DNA from: CAWBBA01 sp963741625
Lineage (GTDB): Bacteria; Desulfobacterota; Desulfomonilia; Desulfomonilales; Desulfomonilaceae
Length of the DNA: 64,000 nt
Assembly: GCA_963741625.1 (NCBI GenBank)
Contig: CAVUIT010000012.1
Coordinates: 1,105,641-1,169,640, forward strand
Direction: 5' to 3'
This document shows, piece by piece, positions 19,048 through 28,584 of this stretch. Position 1 is the stretch's first letter. Every line of letters starts with the position of its first letter. The position numbers and the translations under genes were made by a program. The notes beneath the pieces are model-generated. The model did not search any database. It was not told where the DNA came from and saw nothing but the letters and a program-made list of their open reading frames with translations.

Positions 19048-19138
19048 TTCTTTCCCTCCTCCCTAGTGATTGACCCCCGAGCGTGGATCATGCGGAATTA
19101 GGGGGACACCATACTTAATTGCTACCACTTTCCTGCTT

Positions 19139-19262
19139 CTTAGGCCCTGCCTCTTTCTTCGGAACACACGGCCGGGCGTTTCTCGAGGCAGTCGATGGGC
19201 TCGTGGGAGTCAAGTTAAAGAAGGTCTGCTACCTCCCGATTGCCTCTCAGGTGATGTGATGG
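19139..19262. repeat. Diverged direct repeat, copy B
   Basis: This is the partner of copy A at 18711-18834, about 430 bp apart in the same orientation, carrying GCCGGGCGTTTCTC, AGGTCTGCTACC and CGATTGCCTCTC in the same order. It contains no convincing coding frame. The surrounding 19048-19433 holds nothing else I can support. Confidence 0.5.
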
Positions 19263-19433
19263 GGGTGGCCTGCAGTAACCACCCGTCGAAGTCGACCCCT
19301 ACGCCACTCTATGCTCCTGACAGGCAATTGCGTCAATAATTGAGCATGGTGTACCCGCAACTCCAATGTTCAGCGCCTCTGAGTGTCGCTCTCCGGTTTG
19401 CAGATTTCGTCCGGCCCCGAGCACTTCCAGGTG

Positions 19434-19541
19434 TCACCGTCCTCCCCCAACCTGCCCTCCAAAAGCCCTCCCAACTCCTCCGCCCCCTCCTCCCAAACCC
19501 CCCCCAAGAGCCAGGGCTGCCACGATGATTCGCCTGACCAT
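19434..19541 (-). CDS. Possible 35-residue glycine-rich peptide / G-rich tract
   Basis: A short frame starts at ATG 19541 with GAGGAGA nine bases upstream. It encodes a basic, hydrophobic N-terminus (MVRRIIVAALAL) followed by glycine runs. The DNA is a strong G-run tract on the minus strand, with five or more runs of three to seven G, so the frame could be a by-product of base composition. Such a tract could fold as a G-quadruplex. Both readings are tentative. Confidence 0.25.
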   Translation of the reverse strand: MVRRIIVAALALGGGLGGGGGGVGRAFGGQVGGGR

Positions 19542-19666
19542 GACGAGCGCTCTCCTCTTATCATGCGGAAATTTTTGGTATGGCCCCAATTCTGTCCAGC
19601 TTGGGATTGGCGACGAGGTAAAAGTTCCGAGGGTTTGGTAGTTCAACTCTGAACGCAACATCAGCC

Positions 19667-20796
19667 TCATTTAGCTCCGTTTATCAGCGATCGGAAATTA
19701 TTGCCCTCTCCTATTGGCGACACTTTCCCATCTTCCAAAACAACCACGTCGCGGCTGATCTCCATGAGTTCGCAGTGGCTCTTGATTTCATTGATGGCCA
19801 AATGAATTCCGTAGCCCTTCAAGAGACTAGGCTGGAAGTAATCCATCGCAATTTCTTTTGGTGTTTTGGGCCCTGTACCGAGAATTCGCAAGATGTCATA
19901 ACATCGATGATATGATGCTGCACTATCTCGTCAATTCGACCACAAAGATCAAGCTGATTCCACTTGTCCTGAGAGTACAATCGATGCGCCGGCAATACCA
20001 AAATCTTATCCGTGGTTCCGGTCACGGCCCTCAACATCTTCAGAGAGCGAATATATGCTCTGAGCCCGTACAGTTGTTGCGCCTCATCGAACTTCTCCGG
20101 AAGTGCAGGCTTCATAACCGCAAAATGGCTCTCAAGTGTCGGGTGAGGCGTGATCTCGGGAAGAATCGTGTCCCCTACCAACATTGCCTCGCCGTCTACG
20201 AGGAGAACCAATGAATCCGGGCAATGTCCGGGTGTATGGAATACTTGGATGCCTGAGCCCAGTGCCTCAGGCAAATTGCCCACGTCCATGATCGTCAACG
20301 CCTGACGTTCTTTGTGATATTCCAAACAATTGCTCTTATAAAAGGTCTCCGGCATGGGGCAGCACCAGCATGAGGCCGGGAATTCTGCTTTCTCGTCCGA
20401 AGGGGCTGCCTCGGGATTGCACTGCACAAGAGAACCATAAACTTCATGAGCCACTACTCGTGCATCGATCAGATTGGTGATCTCGAAAAGCCCACCGTCA
20501 TGGTCCTCATGGCCGTGAGAGACAATTATGGAGTCTATATCTTGTCCTCTGAAGCCAACCTCTTCCATCATCTTAAGAAGTTGCGGGCCCTGTCCCCTTC
20601 TCCCTGTATCAACCAGAAAAGGTCTGTCGCCGGTCACGAGGTAGTTCCATGTAGGGCCTATATCCCAATCGCCGCCATAGAAATTTGCGGTGGCAAATCC
20701 GTATATGCGTCGTCCGGAAGAAAGCGTTATCCGAACAATCATGTTATTGCCCGAGCTATCACCACGTTGAATTACATGAATTTCATTTTTCAGCAT
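19667..20796 (-). CDS. Metallo-beta-lactamase-fold hydrolase (one frameshift)
   Basis: This MBL-superfamily protein is about 375 residues after joining. The metal motif is SHGHEDHDGG (H-x-H-x-D-H) near residue 90, followed by HTPGHCPDSL (third His) and LVGDTILPE (bridging Asp). The C-terminal part is helical and contains the pocket-closing ILVLPAHRLY. The frame breaks near 19897-19900: IIDV continues as DILRILGTGPKTPKEI to the stop at 19667. The ATG at 20796 has a perfect AGGAGG seven bases upstream. The family includes glyoxalase II-like and quinone-type hydrolases. The region DSSGNNMIVRITLSSG and the Cys-rich insert CWCCPMPE are distinctive, but I cannot assign a substrate. Confidence 0.78.
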
Positions 20797-20986
20797 TACA
20801 GGGCCTCCTGCCGGGAACCGCGATGCCATGACCCTTAAACTGAGGAGTACATGGCAGATGAAGATGTGTTGCACTGAAACGCCTCACTGTTAAGCGAGTC
20901 TTGGCACTTTACTCCGTCTGCCGGTTGCTGACAACCTTTCGGGAGTTCCGGGTACAGCATGCTCACAGGGGTTGCCAAAAAATGGC

Positions 20987-21037
20987 TGGGACAAGCGTCT
21001 CGCTTGTCCAGGAGTGACAGGCAGGATGCCTGTCCCA
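20987..21037. repeat. Palindromic intergenic repeat
   Basis: There are two perfect hairpins in tandem: a 9-bp stem GGACAAGCG/CGCTTGTCC with a 3-base loop (20989-21009) and an 8-bp stem GACAGGCA/TGCCTGTC with a 3-base loop (21016-21034), bounded by TGGGACA and TGTCCCA. It is followed by AGATTGCTTCGGGCTTGCGC...CGCAATGACA, a type of sequence I recognise as repetitive in environmental bacterial genomes. The remainder of the 20797-21231 gap is empty. Confidence 0.6.
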
Positions 21038-21231
21038 CCGCAGAGAAGATTGCTTCGGGCTTGCGCCCTCGCAATGACAGTTTTGGCCCTTCACGTAGCC
21101 GATTTTGGGATCAAACGGTCATTACTACTGAGAATCTATATGTAAAGCTACAATGAACTATGGCAATGCTTGAAACATTATGAATTCAGTCTGCCGGCCG
21201 TCTAAAATAAGCGGTTTCATAGGAATGCATG

Positions 21232-21916
21232 TCAAATTGATTTGGTCCAGGCCAGATGTCTTTCCAACCAACGAGAAAGGCTTGTAAAGAGGAAACAAAT
21301 TATGAAGTAGATGACAGCGATAAAAAGAAAGATCTCCGTCGGATAGATCATGCTGCGATTATTCACCTGGGTGGCCACTTGGGTAAGCTCCGACACGCCT
21401 ACTATGAAGGCTAAGGAAGTATCTTTGATGAGCGACACGAACTGGTTTACAAAGGAGGGTAGCATATTGCGAAGCGCCTGTGGAAGCACAACAAAGAGCA
21501 TTGCCTGCCAGCGGCGAAGGCCGGTGGATAATGCTGCTTCCGTTTGCCCCTTGGGTATGCCCTCGATACCTGCCCGGACAATCTGGGCCATGTAAGCTGA
21601 GGTAAAAAGCGTAAAAGCCACGATCACCGTCTGGGTCTCCGGAATGGGCTGTCCGAGAAGAGCGGGCAGCAGGAAATACATCCAGAAAATAACCATCAGA
21701 AGAGGGATGCCTCGAACAGCATTGATCACGGCAGGCTGTCATAGCCTAATCGGACGGATTGTGTGAGATACTCAAAAGCCCCAGTATAAGCCCGCCGATA
21801 AAGGAAAGAATGCATGAGATGACGGCCAGGTAAAGAGTGAGTGCGACTCCCCCCAAACTGCCGTGAGGATAGCTCCCGATGAAAAAATACGTCAGGTTGT
21901 TTAGATGACTGTAAAA
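21232..21916 (-). CDS. Polar amino-acid ABC transporter permease, GltK-like (frameshifted)
   Basis: This is an inner-membrane permease of the HisM/GltK class. The 165-residue C-terminal part contains the EAA loop GLRRWQAMLFVVLPQAL, which contacts the ATPase, and ends SRWLERHLAWTKS. The N-terminal part is readable in another frame from about 21905 (TYFFIGSYPHGSLGG through ALTLYLAVISC to SISHNPS), which is the usual start of this family. The break is near 21748. No good start codon is visible. It is last in the transporter operon ATPase - binding protein - permease - permease. Confidence 0.7.
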
Positions 21917-22694
21917 TCAAGCCATGAGTCCAAATCAGTCGCCTCTCATGGGCGACGAGAACTCTCTTATTGTAATAGTTCACCAGCCCCGTAATTACTA
22001 GCGATATGCCAAGGTAGACCAGAGTTGCGGCGGTGAATGCCTCATATCCCTTAAACGTGTAGCTCTCAACTTGCCTGGCCTGGTACGTCAGCTCAGCGAC
22101 ACCGATTGTCATGGCCAAGGGAGGAGTTCTTTACCAGATTAAGGAACTGGTTGACGAGCGGCGGTATAGTTATCCTGATGGCTTGCGGCAAGATGACGTA
22201 CTGCATCGCTCTGACAATAAGTGAAACCGGAACTGCGCGCGGCCTCCATTTGTTCCTTGGGATCGAGCGGATCCGGATCGGATGTCCTCGGCAATGAATG
22301 CGGATGTGTAGACGGTCAAGGCGATGGCAGCGGCGGCGAATTCGAAGTTTGTCTTGGCCAGCCAATCGTTGACCGCTTGAGGAAGCACCTTGTAAGACCC
22401 GAAATACCAGAAGAATATTTGCACAAGAAGAGGCGTGTTGCGAAAGAATTCAAGGAAGGCCCGTGAGCAAACCAGCGAACCGGCAAGACATGACTCATCC
22501 GCATCATTGCCACCACAAGACCCAACACGAACGCGAAAACTGACAGACACCGTCGAAAGTTGTACGGTGGTATAAAACCCGGACAGCAGCCACCCGAAAT
22601 ATTTGCCGGAGGTGATGACGCCCCAGTCGAACTGATAATGGAACACTGCTTTACTATCCTTCGACGTAACTTCGCCTTCGCGATTTTCTCCCAT
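21917..22694 (-). pseudogene. Polar amino-acid ABC transporter permease, GltJ-like, with at least five frame breaks
   Basis: Family sequence is recoverable only by hopping frames: TVQLSTVSV, then FAFVLGLVVAMMRM (break ~22542), RAFLEFFRNTPLLVQIFFWYF (break ~22460), IAEDIRSG, KEQMEAARSSGF, YVILPQAIRITIPPLVNQF, and SLAMTIGVAELTYQ to NYYNKRVLVAHERR. The FRNTPLLVQ and EAARSSG signatures identify a glutamate/aspartate-type permease. Five or more breaks in ~450 bp exceeds the density elsewhere in the window, so it is either true decay or a locally poor assembly. I cannot tell which from one sequence. Confidence 0.7.
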
Positions 22695-22772
22695 ACCGTT
22701 TATGAACTCACGCTAGAGACCGACCGAGTTACATGAGCCGCTGATGGACTGACTCAAACCTGTGCGCTTCCG

Positions 22773-23590
22773 CTACTTATCTCCAGTAATCGTAAAGTTC
22801 CTGTTCAGCGGAGTAGCAGTGTTGGGACCGAACCACTTGTCGAAAATGGCTTTTGCCTGACCATTCTTCTCCATCTCGAGGAGTAAGGCGTTGACAAAAT
22901 CCACTAAGGCCTTATCGCCTTTACGCATCCCAAGGCCATACGGTTCATCGGAGATCCGAATGTCGGGGATCTCGAACTGCTCCTTGTTTGGAGCTTTGCC
23001 TCGAATTCCCGCGAGGATCGATTCATCCGTGGTTACGGCAAAGACCTTTCCCTGCTGCAGCGCCAGAAAAGCCTGGGGATAATCGTCGAATGAGAGTACC
23101 CGTAGCCGACGGCAATGCCTTGGCGACATTCTGCTCTGATGTTGACCCCTTGGCGGTACCGATCTTTTTGCCCTGCTAAGTCGGCAAGACTCTTTACAGT
23201 TCCCTTTTTCACCAAGAACTTTTGCCCGGTAAAGAAGTAGGCGTGGCTGAAGTCGATCTGCTTAGCCCGCTCAGGCGTTTTCGTCATAGTGGCGGCTATG
23301 ATGTCGATGTTTCCCTCAGTCAGCTGAGGCATGCGGCTGGCCGAGGTAACAGCCTTGAGTTCAAGTTTTACCCCAAGCTTATCGGCAATCGCCTTCACAA
23401 AGTCCACGTCGTAGCCCACTATACGCCGGGTCGTTTCATCAACATAGCCAAAAGGCGGAAGCGAGTCTTTCACGCCCGCGACAAGGACACCTTTCTGTTT
23501 CACTTTAGCCAGGGTGTCCTGCATAGCCAGGGCCGGGCTGGAAAATGTACTATGAGCGCCATGCCAAACTGACGATGGCCAGCTGTTCAT
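22773..23590 (-). CDS. Amino-acid ABC transporter periplasmic binding protein (two frameshifts)
   Basis: This solute-binding protein family 3 (GltI/YhdW-like) is about 270 residues when joined. Diagnostic stretches are GVLVAGVKDSLPPFGYVDE at the N-terminus, DVDFVKAIADKLGVKLELK, and the C-terminal DEPYGLGMRKGDKALVDFVN. The first break is in a T5 run at 23165-23169, after which KIGTAKGSTSEQNVAKALPSAT can be read. The second is in a CCC at 23099-23101, after which VLSFDDYPQAF follows. The N-terminal ~20 residues (ATG 23590) are a poor signal peptide, suggesting another disturbance there or in the repeat just upstream. It delivers acidic or polar amino acids to the adjoining permeases. Confidence 0.78.
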
Positions 23591-23632
23591 TTGTCTAGCT
23601 CCCTCATTACGTCGTTCCAAAAAATCTAATGA

Positions 23633-23681
23633 CGGCCGGCAGGGACGCTGCGCTACCATCACGGAGTAGCACGCCTCCGTG
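23633..23681. repeat. Palindromic repeat between ATPase and binding-protein genes
   Basis: GGCCGGCAGGGACGCTGCGCTACC is followed by a hairpin CACGGAG/CTCCGTG (23660-23681). The first block closely matches the right half of the element at 43379-43438, so both belong to one dispersed family. It sits immediately upstream of the binding-protein gene and may affect the operon message. Confidence 0.5.
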
Positions 23682-23754
23682 CCGGTCGCCAAATGCGCGG
23701 TGAAGGGTTACAAAATGAGAAACCCTCCGCGACCTCCGCTTCCTCTGCGGTGCA

Positions 23755-24489
23755 TCAATGCATAGGCGACAATACCTGCTTCAGGAACTGTTGGGCCCTC
23801 GCGTGTTTTGTAGATTTGAAAAACGCGGATGGCGCTGCTTCTTCAAGTATTTCGCCCTGATCGATAAAGACAATGCGGTCTGCAACCTCACTTGCAAAGC
23901 CCATTTCATGAGTGACCACGCACATCGTCATCCCTGTTGACGCGAGATCTTTCATAACTGCCAGAACTTCGCCTATCATTTCCGGGTCGAGCGCTGATGT
24001 CGGCTCATCGAATAGCATGATCTTCGGCTTCATCGCCAGGCTGCGGGCAATGGCCACCCTTTGCTGCTGTCCGCCGGATAGCTCAGACGGGTAAGAATCT
24101 TTTTTCTCCGTTAATCCGACTCGTTCCAGAAGCGCCATTGCCTGCTCCTGTGCTTCTCTCTTGCCAATTTTGCGAACTTTTATCGGGGCCAAAGTGATAT
24201 TGCTCAAAACGTTCAGATGCGGATACAAATTGAATTGCTGGAACACGAAGCCGATTTCGGCACGCAACCGGTTGATGTTAGTCTTTGGGTCTGATAGGTC
24301 CATGCCGTCTACTATCAGTTTTCCTTTATCAATCGGTTCGAGCCGGTTTATCGTGCGTATGAGAGTTGACTTGCCCGACCCGGACGGTCCGCAAATTACT
24401 ACTACTTCTCCCTGCTGGACGTGTAGATTAATATTATTCAGGACATGGAGCTTTCCGAACCACTTTTGCACACCCTGAAACCGAATCAT
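23755..24489 (-). CDS. Polar amino-acid ABC transporter ATPase, GltL/GlnQ-like
   Basis: This intact 244-residue ATPase has Walker A GPSGSGKST, Q-loop VFQQFNLYPHL, signature LSGGQQQR, Walker B IMLFDEPTSALD and the switch His in VVTHEMGF. FQQFNLYPHL is typical of glutamine/glutamate importers. It is the first gene of the operon, preceded by AGGATAAGG. It is the only transporter gene here without a frame break. It energises uptake by the two downstream permeases. Confidence 0.9.
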   Translation of the reverse strand: MIRFQGVQKWFGKLHVLNNINLHVQQGEVVVICGPSGSGKSTLIRTINRLEPIDKGKLIVDGMDLSDPKTNINRLRAEIGFVFQQFNLYPHLNVLSNITLAPIKVRKIGKREAQEQAMALLERVGLTEKKDSYPSELSGGQQQRVAIARSLAMKPKIMLFDEPTSALDPEMIGEVLAVMKDLASTGMTMCVVTHEMGFASEVADRIVFIDQGEILEEAAPSAFFKSTKHARAQQFLKQVLSPMH

Positions 24490-24681
24490 GCCTTATCCTG
24501 CGTGGTTGATGCCGGTCATCGATCTTCGAACCGGTACGCCTCATCACGGGCGAAAATATCTCATGCGACCTCTGCGAAGAATCTATCCGGTGAACTGTTT
24601 AATTGCCGGACCGTTCACTCTGCAAGAACCAAAGCACTGACCGTTGGCCCATAACCGACTGGCACTCGAAGCAGTACGACG

Positions 24682-25494
24682 TCAGTCACTGAAAAACGCG
24701 GCAGTGGGGCTCACGTCTATTCTCACCTCTTTCACTCCGGAGACCGGTTCCGCCAAGATCCTTAGTTCCTCTGCCAATTGCTCAGCCACTGTGGGGCCGG
24801 CCTGTGAATCCACGTAGACGACCCCTTCTCGGGCCCTAACCCTCACACTCGGGCACGCATCAATTAATCTGGCTCTCACCCTGGCTGCCAAAACCAGATC
24901 GTCCAGAGTTTTCTGTGATTCTGAGGTGGTTCGGAAATGTTCCGACCGGGCTGTCTGACAAATTATGTCCACAGCTTCGTCTACTGTTATTTGGTGGATA
25001 TGAATCACCAGGTCATAAAGACTGGGGTCCCAACTGTCCATCCCGAACAGCCTCAAACTCCATTGTCGCCGTTCCTGATCATCCTTCTTCAGGACGTATA
25101 ACGCCTCGTCCCGAGAGATTTTCTCCCGCTCCATTTCCAGCCGGATACGATCCTCCAGATCAGCAAGTATTCTGACCTTAAGAACGTGTTTGACACCCTT
25201 TAGATAGAAATGGCCGGCCAAACCATGGTAAACGACGTTATCCCTCTGTACACGTTCGAGAAACGCTGATTCGAAGAAAGTCAGGTAGCGTTCTTTTCCG
25301 TAGGTGAAGCGCTCCAAAACCGAGGGCGCATCATGAAGAGCCCTGACAAGCTTTATTTCGGGGATGTTGAAATGGTCGGAAGCCTCCACGAGCACCTCAC
25401 GTGAAACACAACTGTAGCCCAGTCTTTGACATACCTTCTCTGCAACCTCCTTTCCCTTGCTGTAAGACCCCCTGGAAATAGTTATGATAGCCAT
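24682..25494 (-). CDS. Cytidylate-kinase-like protein with BON-like C-terminus
   Basis: This 270-residue protein begins MAIITISRGSYSKGKEVAEK, the start of the cytidylate kinase-like family (Cytidylate_kin2), where the P-loop is a relaxed G-S-x-x-K-G-K. A lid-type region (LEDRIRLEMEREKISRDEA) and DSWDPSLYDLVI follow as in that family. Residues ~195-270 (ARVRARLIDACPSVRVRAREGVVYVDS) resemble a BON/secretin-type alpha-beta module. AAGGAG precedes the ATG. In Desulfobacterota such proteins often stand apart from the true cmk. A phosphate-transfer role is likely but the substrate is unknown. It is not obviously tied to its neighbours. Confidence 0.75.
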   Translation of the reverse strand: MAIITISRGSYSKGKEVAEKVCQRLGYSCVSREVLVEASDHFNIPEIKLVRALHDAPSVLERFTYGKERYLTFFESAFLERVQRDNVVYHGLAGHFYLKGVKHVLKVRILADLEDRIRLEMEREKISRDEALYVLKKDDQERRQWSLRLFGMDSWDPSLYDLVIHIHQITVDEAVDIICQTARSEHFRTTSESQKTLDDLVLAARVRARLIDACPSVRVRAREGVVYVDSQAGPTVAEQLAEELRILAEPVSGVKEVRIDVSPTAAFFSD

Positions 25495-25576
25495 ATCTTA
25501 CTCCTTACCTGGCAGTATTTGGCCTGGTGAATAGCCTAGGCAAACTGCTTGCCTCTACCACAATGTTTTAGACCCT

Positions 25577-26787
25577 TCAAGCGCGATTCTGATCAATTCG
25601 AAGCGACTGTCCGGCGCCAAGCGGATACCTGATAAAGAAAGTGATGAGAAGACCTATCAACGGAAGAAACATAATGGATTTCAAAGCCATGGGCAGGCCG
25701 AAGTGGTCAGCGATCACTCCGAGTATGGTCACTCCGATCCCGCCAGTACCTATAGCAAAACCTGCCATGAGGCCTGAAGCAATGCCGAGGTTCTGGGTAG
25801 GGACTCCTGCGCCATGACCATTGTGACTGTAAAACTAGAAATCAGTGCCATGCCAATGGCTCCGAGGCTGACGAACAACATGAAACCATGCGTCATGAGG
25901 ATCAAAGGGCATAGGGCGCTGGTCAGGGCCATAGACAGGATCAAATAAAGCTTGTGCCCCCACCGATCGGCCAGGGGCGAGCCTACCAACGTTCCCACCG
26001 CACCTCCTCCGAGAAAAACCGAAACCAATGTGCCTGCGTAGAGTGGGTCTCCCTTTAGATAGTCGATATAATAAAGAGGAATAAAGGTCATGAGACCAAA
26101 ATGGGTCCACGATCTCATGATGACCGCGGCCACTAGTAACCCAACAGAGAGATACGCCCCCTTCGGGTTCTGGATTAAGGAGCCCCCCTGCGACACAGGC
26201 ACGGGTCGGGCCTGGACCAAGGAGCGCCTTGTCCAGAGCAATAAGGAGAGGAATATTAATGAGAGCAGCAGCATCAATGGCAGGTAATCGAGGCCAAAGT
26301 GTGTGATTATGAAGAGCGCAGTTATAGGACCGAGCGCTAAGCCTATATTTCCGCCGACGGTGAATACGGCCATTCCCGTTGCCATCTTGTCGCCCGTAAA
26401 AAAACGGGCCGTTTTAAATCCTTCCGGATGGTAGGACGCGATTCCAAGCCCACTTACGATTACCAGCAGTAGAACCAATACATAATGGTCGGGCATTGAC
26501 ACGAACGATAGCCCGAGACCGGCACACACACATCCGAGAGGAAGCAAAAACGCCTTTTCTTTCTGGTCTGACAGGTAGCCGAAGAGAGGCTGAATCACCG
26601 AGGACGTGACATTTGAAGCCAGCAGGATGGCCCCGGTGAGGGTGTAGGACAGAAGTAATTTCGCCTTCAAAAAAGGCAAAATGGCCGGCAACGCACTCTG
26701 ACATATGTCCGTTGCGAGATGCCCGAAAGACAAAACCAGCAATACTTTGAGGTTGAAAGTGTTTTGCACAGGAGAGGCAGTGCTCAT
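25577..26787 (-). CDS. MFS transporter, fosmidomycin-resistance-like (one frameshift)
   Basis: This 12-helix major facilitator is about 400 residues after joining. It resembles the Fsr/YfnM group: LVLSFGHLATDICQSALPA at helix 1, GYLSDQKEK in the 2-3 loop, GIASYHPEGFKTA, and LADRWGHK in the equivalent 8-9 loop. The frame breaks near 25795, where QESLP should continue QNLGIASGLMAGFAIGTGG and on to the stop at 25577. AAGGAG lies upstream of the ATG. Probably it exports a small molecule; the substrate is not predictable. Confidence 0.82.
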
Positions 26788-27271
26788 TCAAAATCTCCTT
26801 CATGGAATAGACCATCTGACCCGGTGAAAATGACGCGGACACCAGACCTTCTTATCATCTGTTTCCTTCCGGGGCCCCCAAAAAGCGCCCCGAAACGATC
26901 CCTGGTTAATAGGCCCGGCAACGATTCAAGAATTCGTCATCTGGGGTCAACGCTGCATCATACTATGACAGTCATTGGAGCAGAAGGGTCTCTTCCCGCG
27001 TCAGTGACGTATGGTGACAAAATTGAGGCGGGTCAGCTTTAACATTTTTAGCGGCGAAGTGACAAAGGTAAAGAGTCTGAGAGGCCGGAAGATCATGGAG
27101 GCTAATCATCACGGCATGCGGCCTTGCCTATCACCACCAATTTGTTAGAATCAAGAGGGGGGAAGGGGGGTCGCCAACCGAAGCTATTCGCATTGTTTGG
27201 GGGGGGGCTAAGAAATTGCTCTGGCTTCTGCGGAAATTAATTTCTCCACGGCATGAAAGGAGTATTGAAAA
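26788..27271. other. Intergenic region with G-runs upstream of the protease gene
   Basis: About 480 bp with no supportable gene between divergent MFS and protease genes. It contains a long G homopolymer (about 27199-27207) and GGGG/GGGGGG runs near 27156-27170. The protease ribosome site AAAGGAG lies at its right end. No other signal was recognised. Confidence 0.35.
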
Positions 27272-28036
27272 ATGCCTCGCAAGATTCAGCGATATGGTTG
27301 GATTCCAGATCTTCCGGATCATAGGGATTTTCTCTACGCTGCACCGATACCAACGCTGCGAGCCCTGCCGACAAGTGTCGATCTGCGTCCTCAATGTCCA
27401 CCGGTTTATGACCAGGGCCAGTTAGGTAGCTGTACCGGGAATGCGATTGCGGGCGCTATCCATTTTGATAGATTGAAACAGAAACTTGACCCGAACTTCG
27501 CACCTTCCAGGCTCTTTATTTATTACAACGAGCGGGACATGGAAGGGACCGTAGACACAGATTCGGGGGCGCAGATCCGGGATGGCATGAAAAGCGTGTC
27601 ACAGCAAGGGGCTTGCTCCGAAGAGGTGTGGCCCTACGACATATCTAAGTTCGCTATCAAGCCTTCTCAAAACGGTTATGATACCGCACTCCAGCACAAA
27701 GCCAAGGTCTACTCCAGGTTGTCTCACGACCTTGCGCAAATGAAGGGATGTCTGGCGTCTGGCTTCCCTTTTGTCTTCGGATTCTCGGTATATGAGAGTT
27801 TTGAGAGCAGTGAAGTGGCCCAAACCGGTCATGTACCGATGCCGGGCCCTGCAGATGCGCTTATCGGCGGCCACGCGGTCGTCGCTGTGGGTTATGATGA
27901 TTCTGTACAGGTATTCTTTGTGAGGAATTCTTGGGGAGATGGTTGGGGAATGAAGGGATATTTCACACTTCCCTATGCCTATTTGACTCAGCGCAATCTC
28001 TCCAGCGATTTTTGGACGATTAGAACAGTCGAATAG
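27272..28036 (+). CDS. Papain-like (C1A family) cysteine peptidase
   Basis: This 254-residue cysteine protease has the full catalytic set: oxyanion-hole Gln and nucleophile Cys in DQGQLGSCTGNA (about residues 48-55), His in GGHAVVAVGYDD, and Asn in RNSWGDGWG. The N-terminus, with WIPDLPDHRD, is the short propeptide-like lead seen in bacterial C1 peptidases. No signal peptide is seen, so it may act in the cytoplasm or be released otherwise. AAAGGAG precedes the ATG. It converges with a chagasin-type inhibitor gene 48 bp away, suggesting a protease/inhibitor pair. Confidence 0.9.
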   Translation: MPRKIQRYGWIPDLPDHRDFLYAAPIPTLRALPTSVDLRPQCPPVYDQGQLGSCTGNAIAGAIHFDRLKQKLDPNFAPSRLFIYYNERDMEGTVDTDSGAQIRDGMKSVSQQGACSEEVWPYDISKFAIKPSQNGYDTALQHKAKVYSRLSHDLAQMKGCLASGFPFVFGFSVYESFESSEVAQTGHVPMPGPADALIGGHAVVAVGYDDSVQVFFVRNSWGDGWGMKGYFTLPYAYLTQRNLSSDFWTIRTVE

Positions 28037-28084
28037 CAGTTCTCTAATTGCTTTGATGGCGCACCCACTCCCCTACCATACATG

Positions 28085-28402
28085 CTATTTAGTCGCGTGA
28101 ACTTGGAGCCTGAAGGTTTGGGCAGACTTAGAACTCCGCTCCCATTTTCGTCTGTAAGATAGTTCAACAGAGGCGGTGCCCGTCTGCACAGTCTGGAACC
28201 GCCACCAATGAATTCCGCCTTGCCCTGGGGTTCCGTCCCCAGGTTCGAAAGAGTCCGCGACAAGGGCAAGGATTGGTTCACCACTCGTTTGTAGGTGCCA
28301 GCGGAATCCTGTCATAGGATTTTCCGGCAGACGAAGTTCCAGCGTTTCACCAAGGGGCATCTCAATTAGTTGTCCATCAAAACCCTTGTCAATGAGTATC
28401 AT
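28085..28402 (-). CDS. Chagasin-like (I42) inhibitor of C1 cysteine peptidases
   Basis: This 105-residue protein carries the three inhibitory loop signatures of the chagasin family: NPMTGFRW (NPTTGY-x-W loop), the Gly-rich PGQGGIHWWRF loop, and the YRRKWE loop (RPW-type). The family has an immunoglobulin-like fold and blocks papain-type proteases by inserting these loops in the active-site cleft. It has no signal peptide, like the neighbouring protease. Its 3' end faces the protease gene. The ribosome site is weak, which could mean low expression or a missed start. Inhibition of the neighbour is inferred. Confidence 0.8.
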   Translation of the reverse strand: MILIDKGFDGQLIEMPLGETLELRLPENPMTGFRWHLQTSGEPILALVADSFEPGDGTPGQGGIHWWRFQTVQTGTASVELSYRRKWERSSKSAQTFRLQVHATK

Positions 28403-28584
28403 GCCAATTCTCGCTCACTTGGAGCATTGGAAAGGCGTTTGCTTGAGTCCACTCGCAACACCTGACAATTAGTGTGAAACGAAACTCAAGATCCGAGTAG
28501 ACTGAATTAAAAGATGATATGCGCATTCCCTGAGAAAAAACGAAAAAGGGATTGCCTCATTTCTGGCGAGTGGGGGTTTAACTT

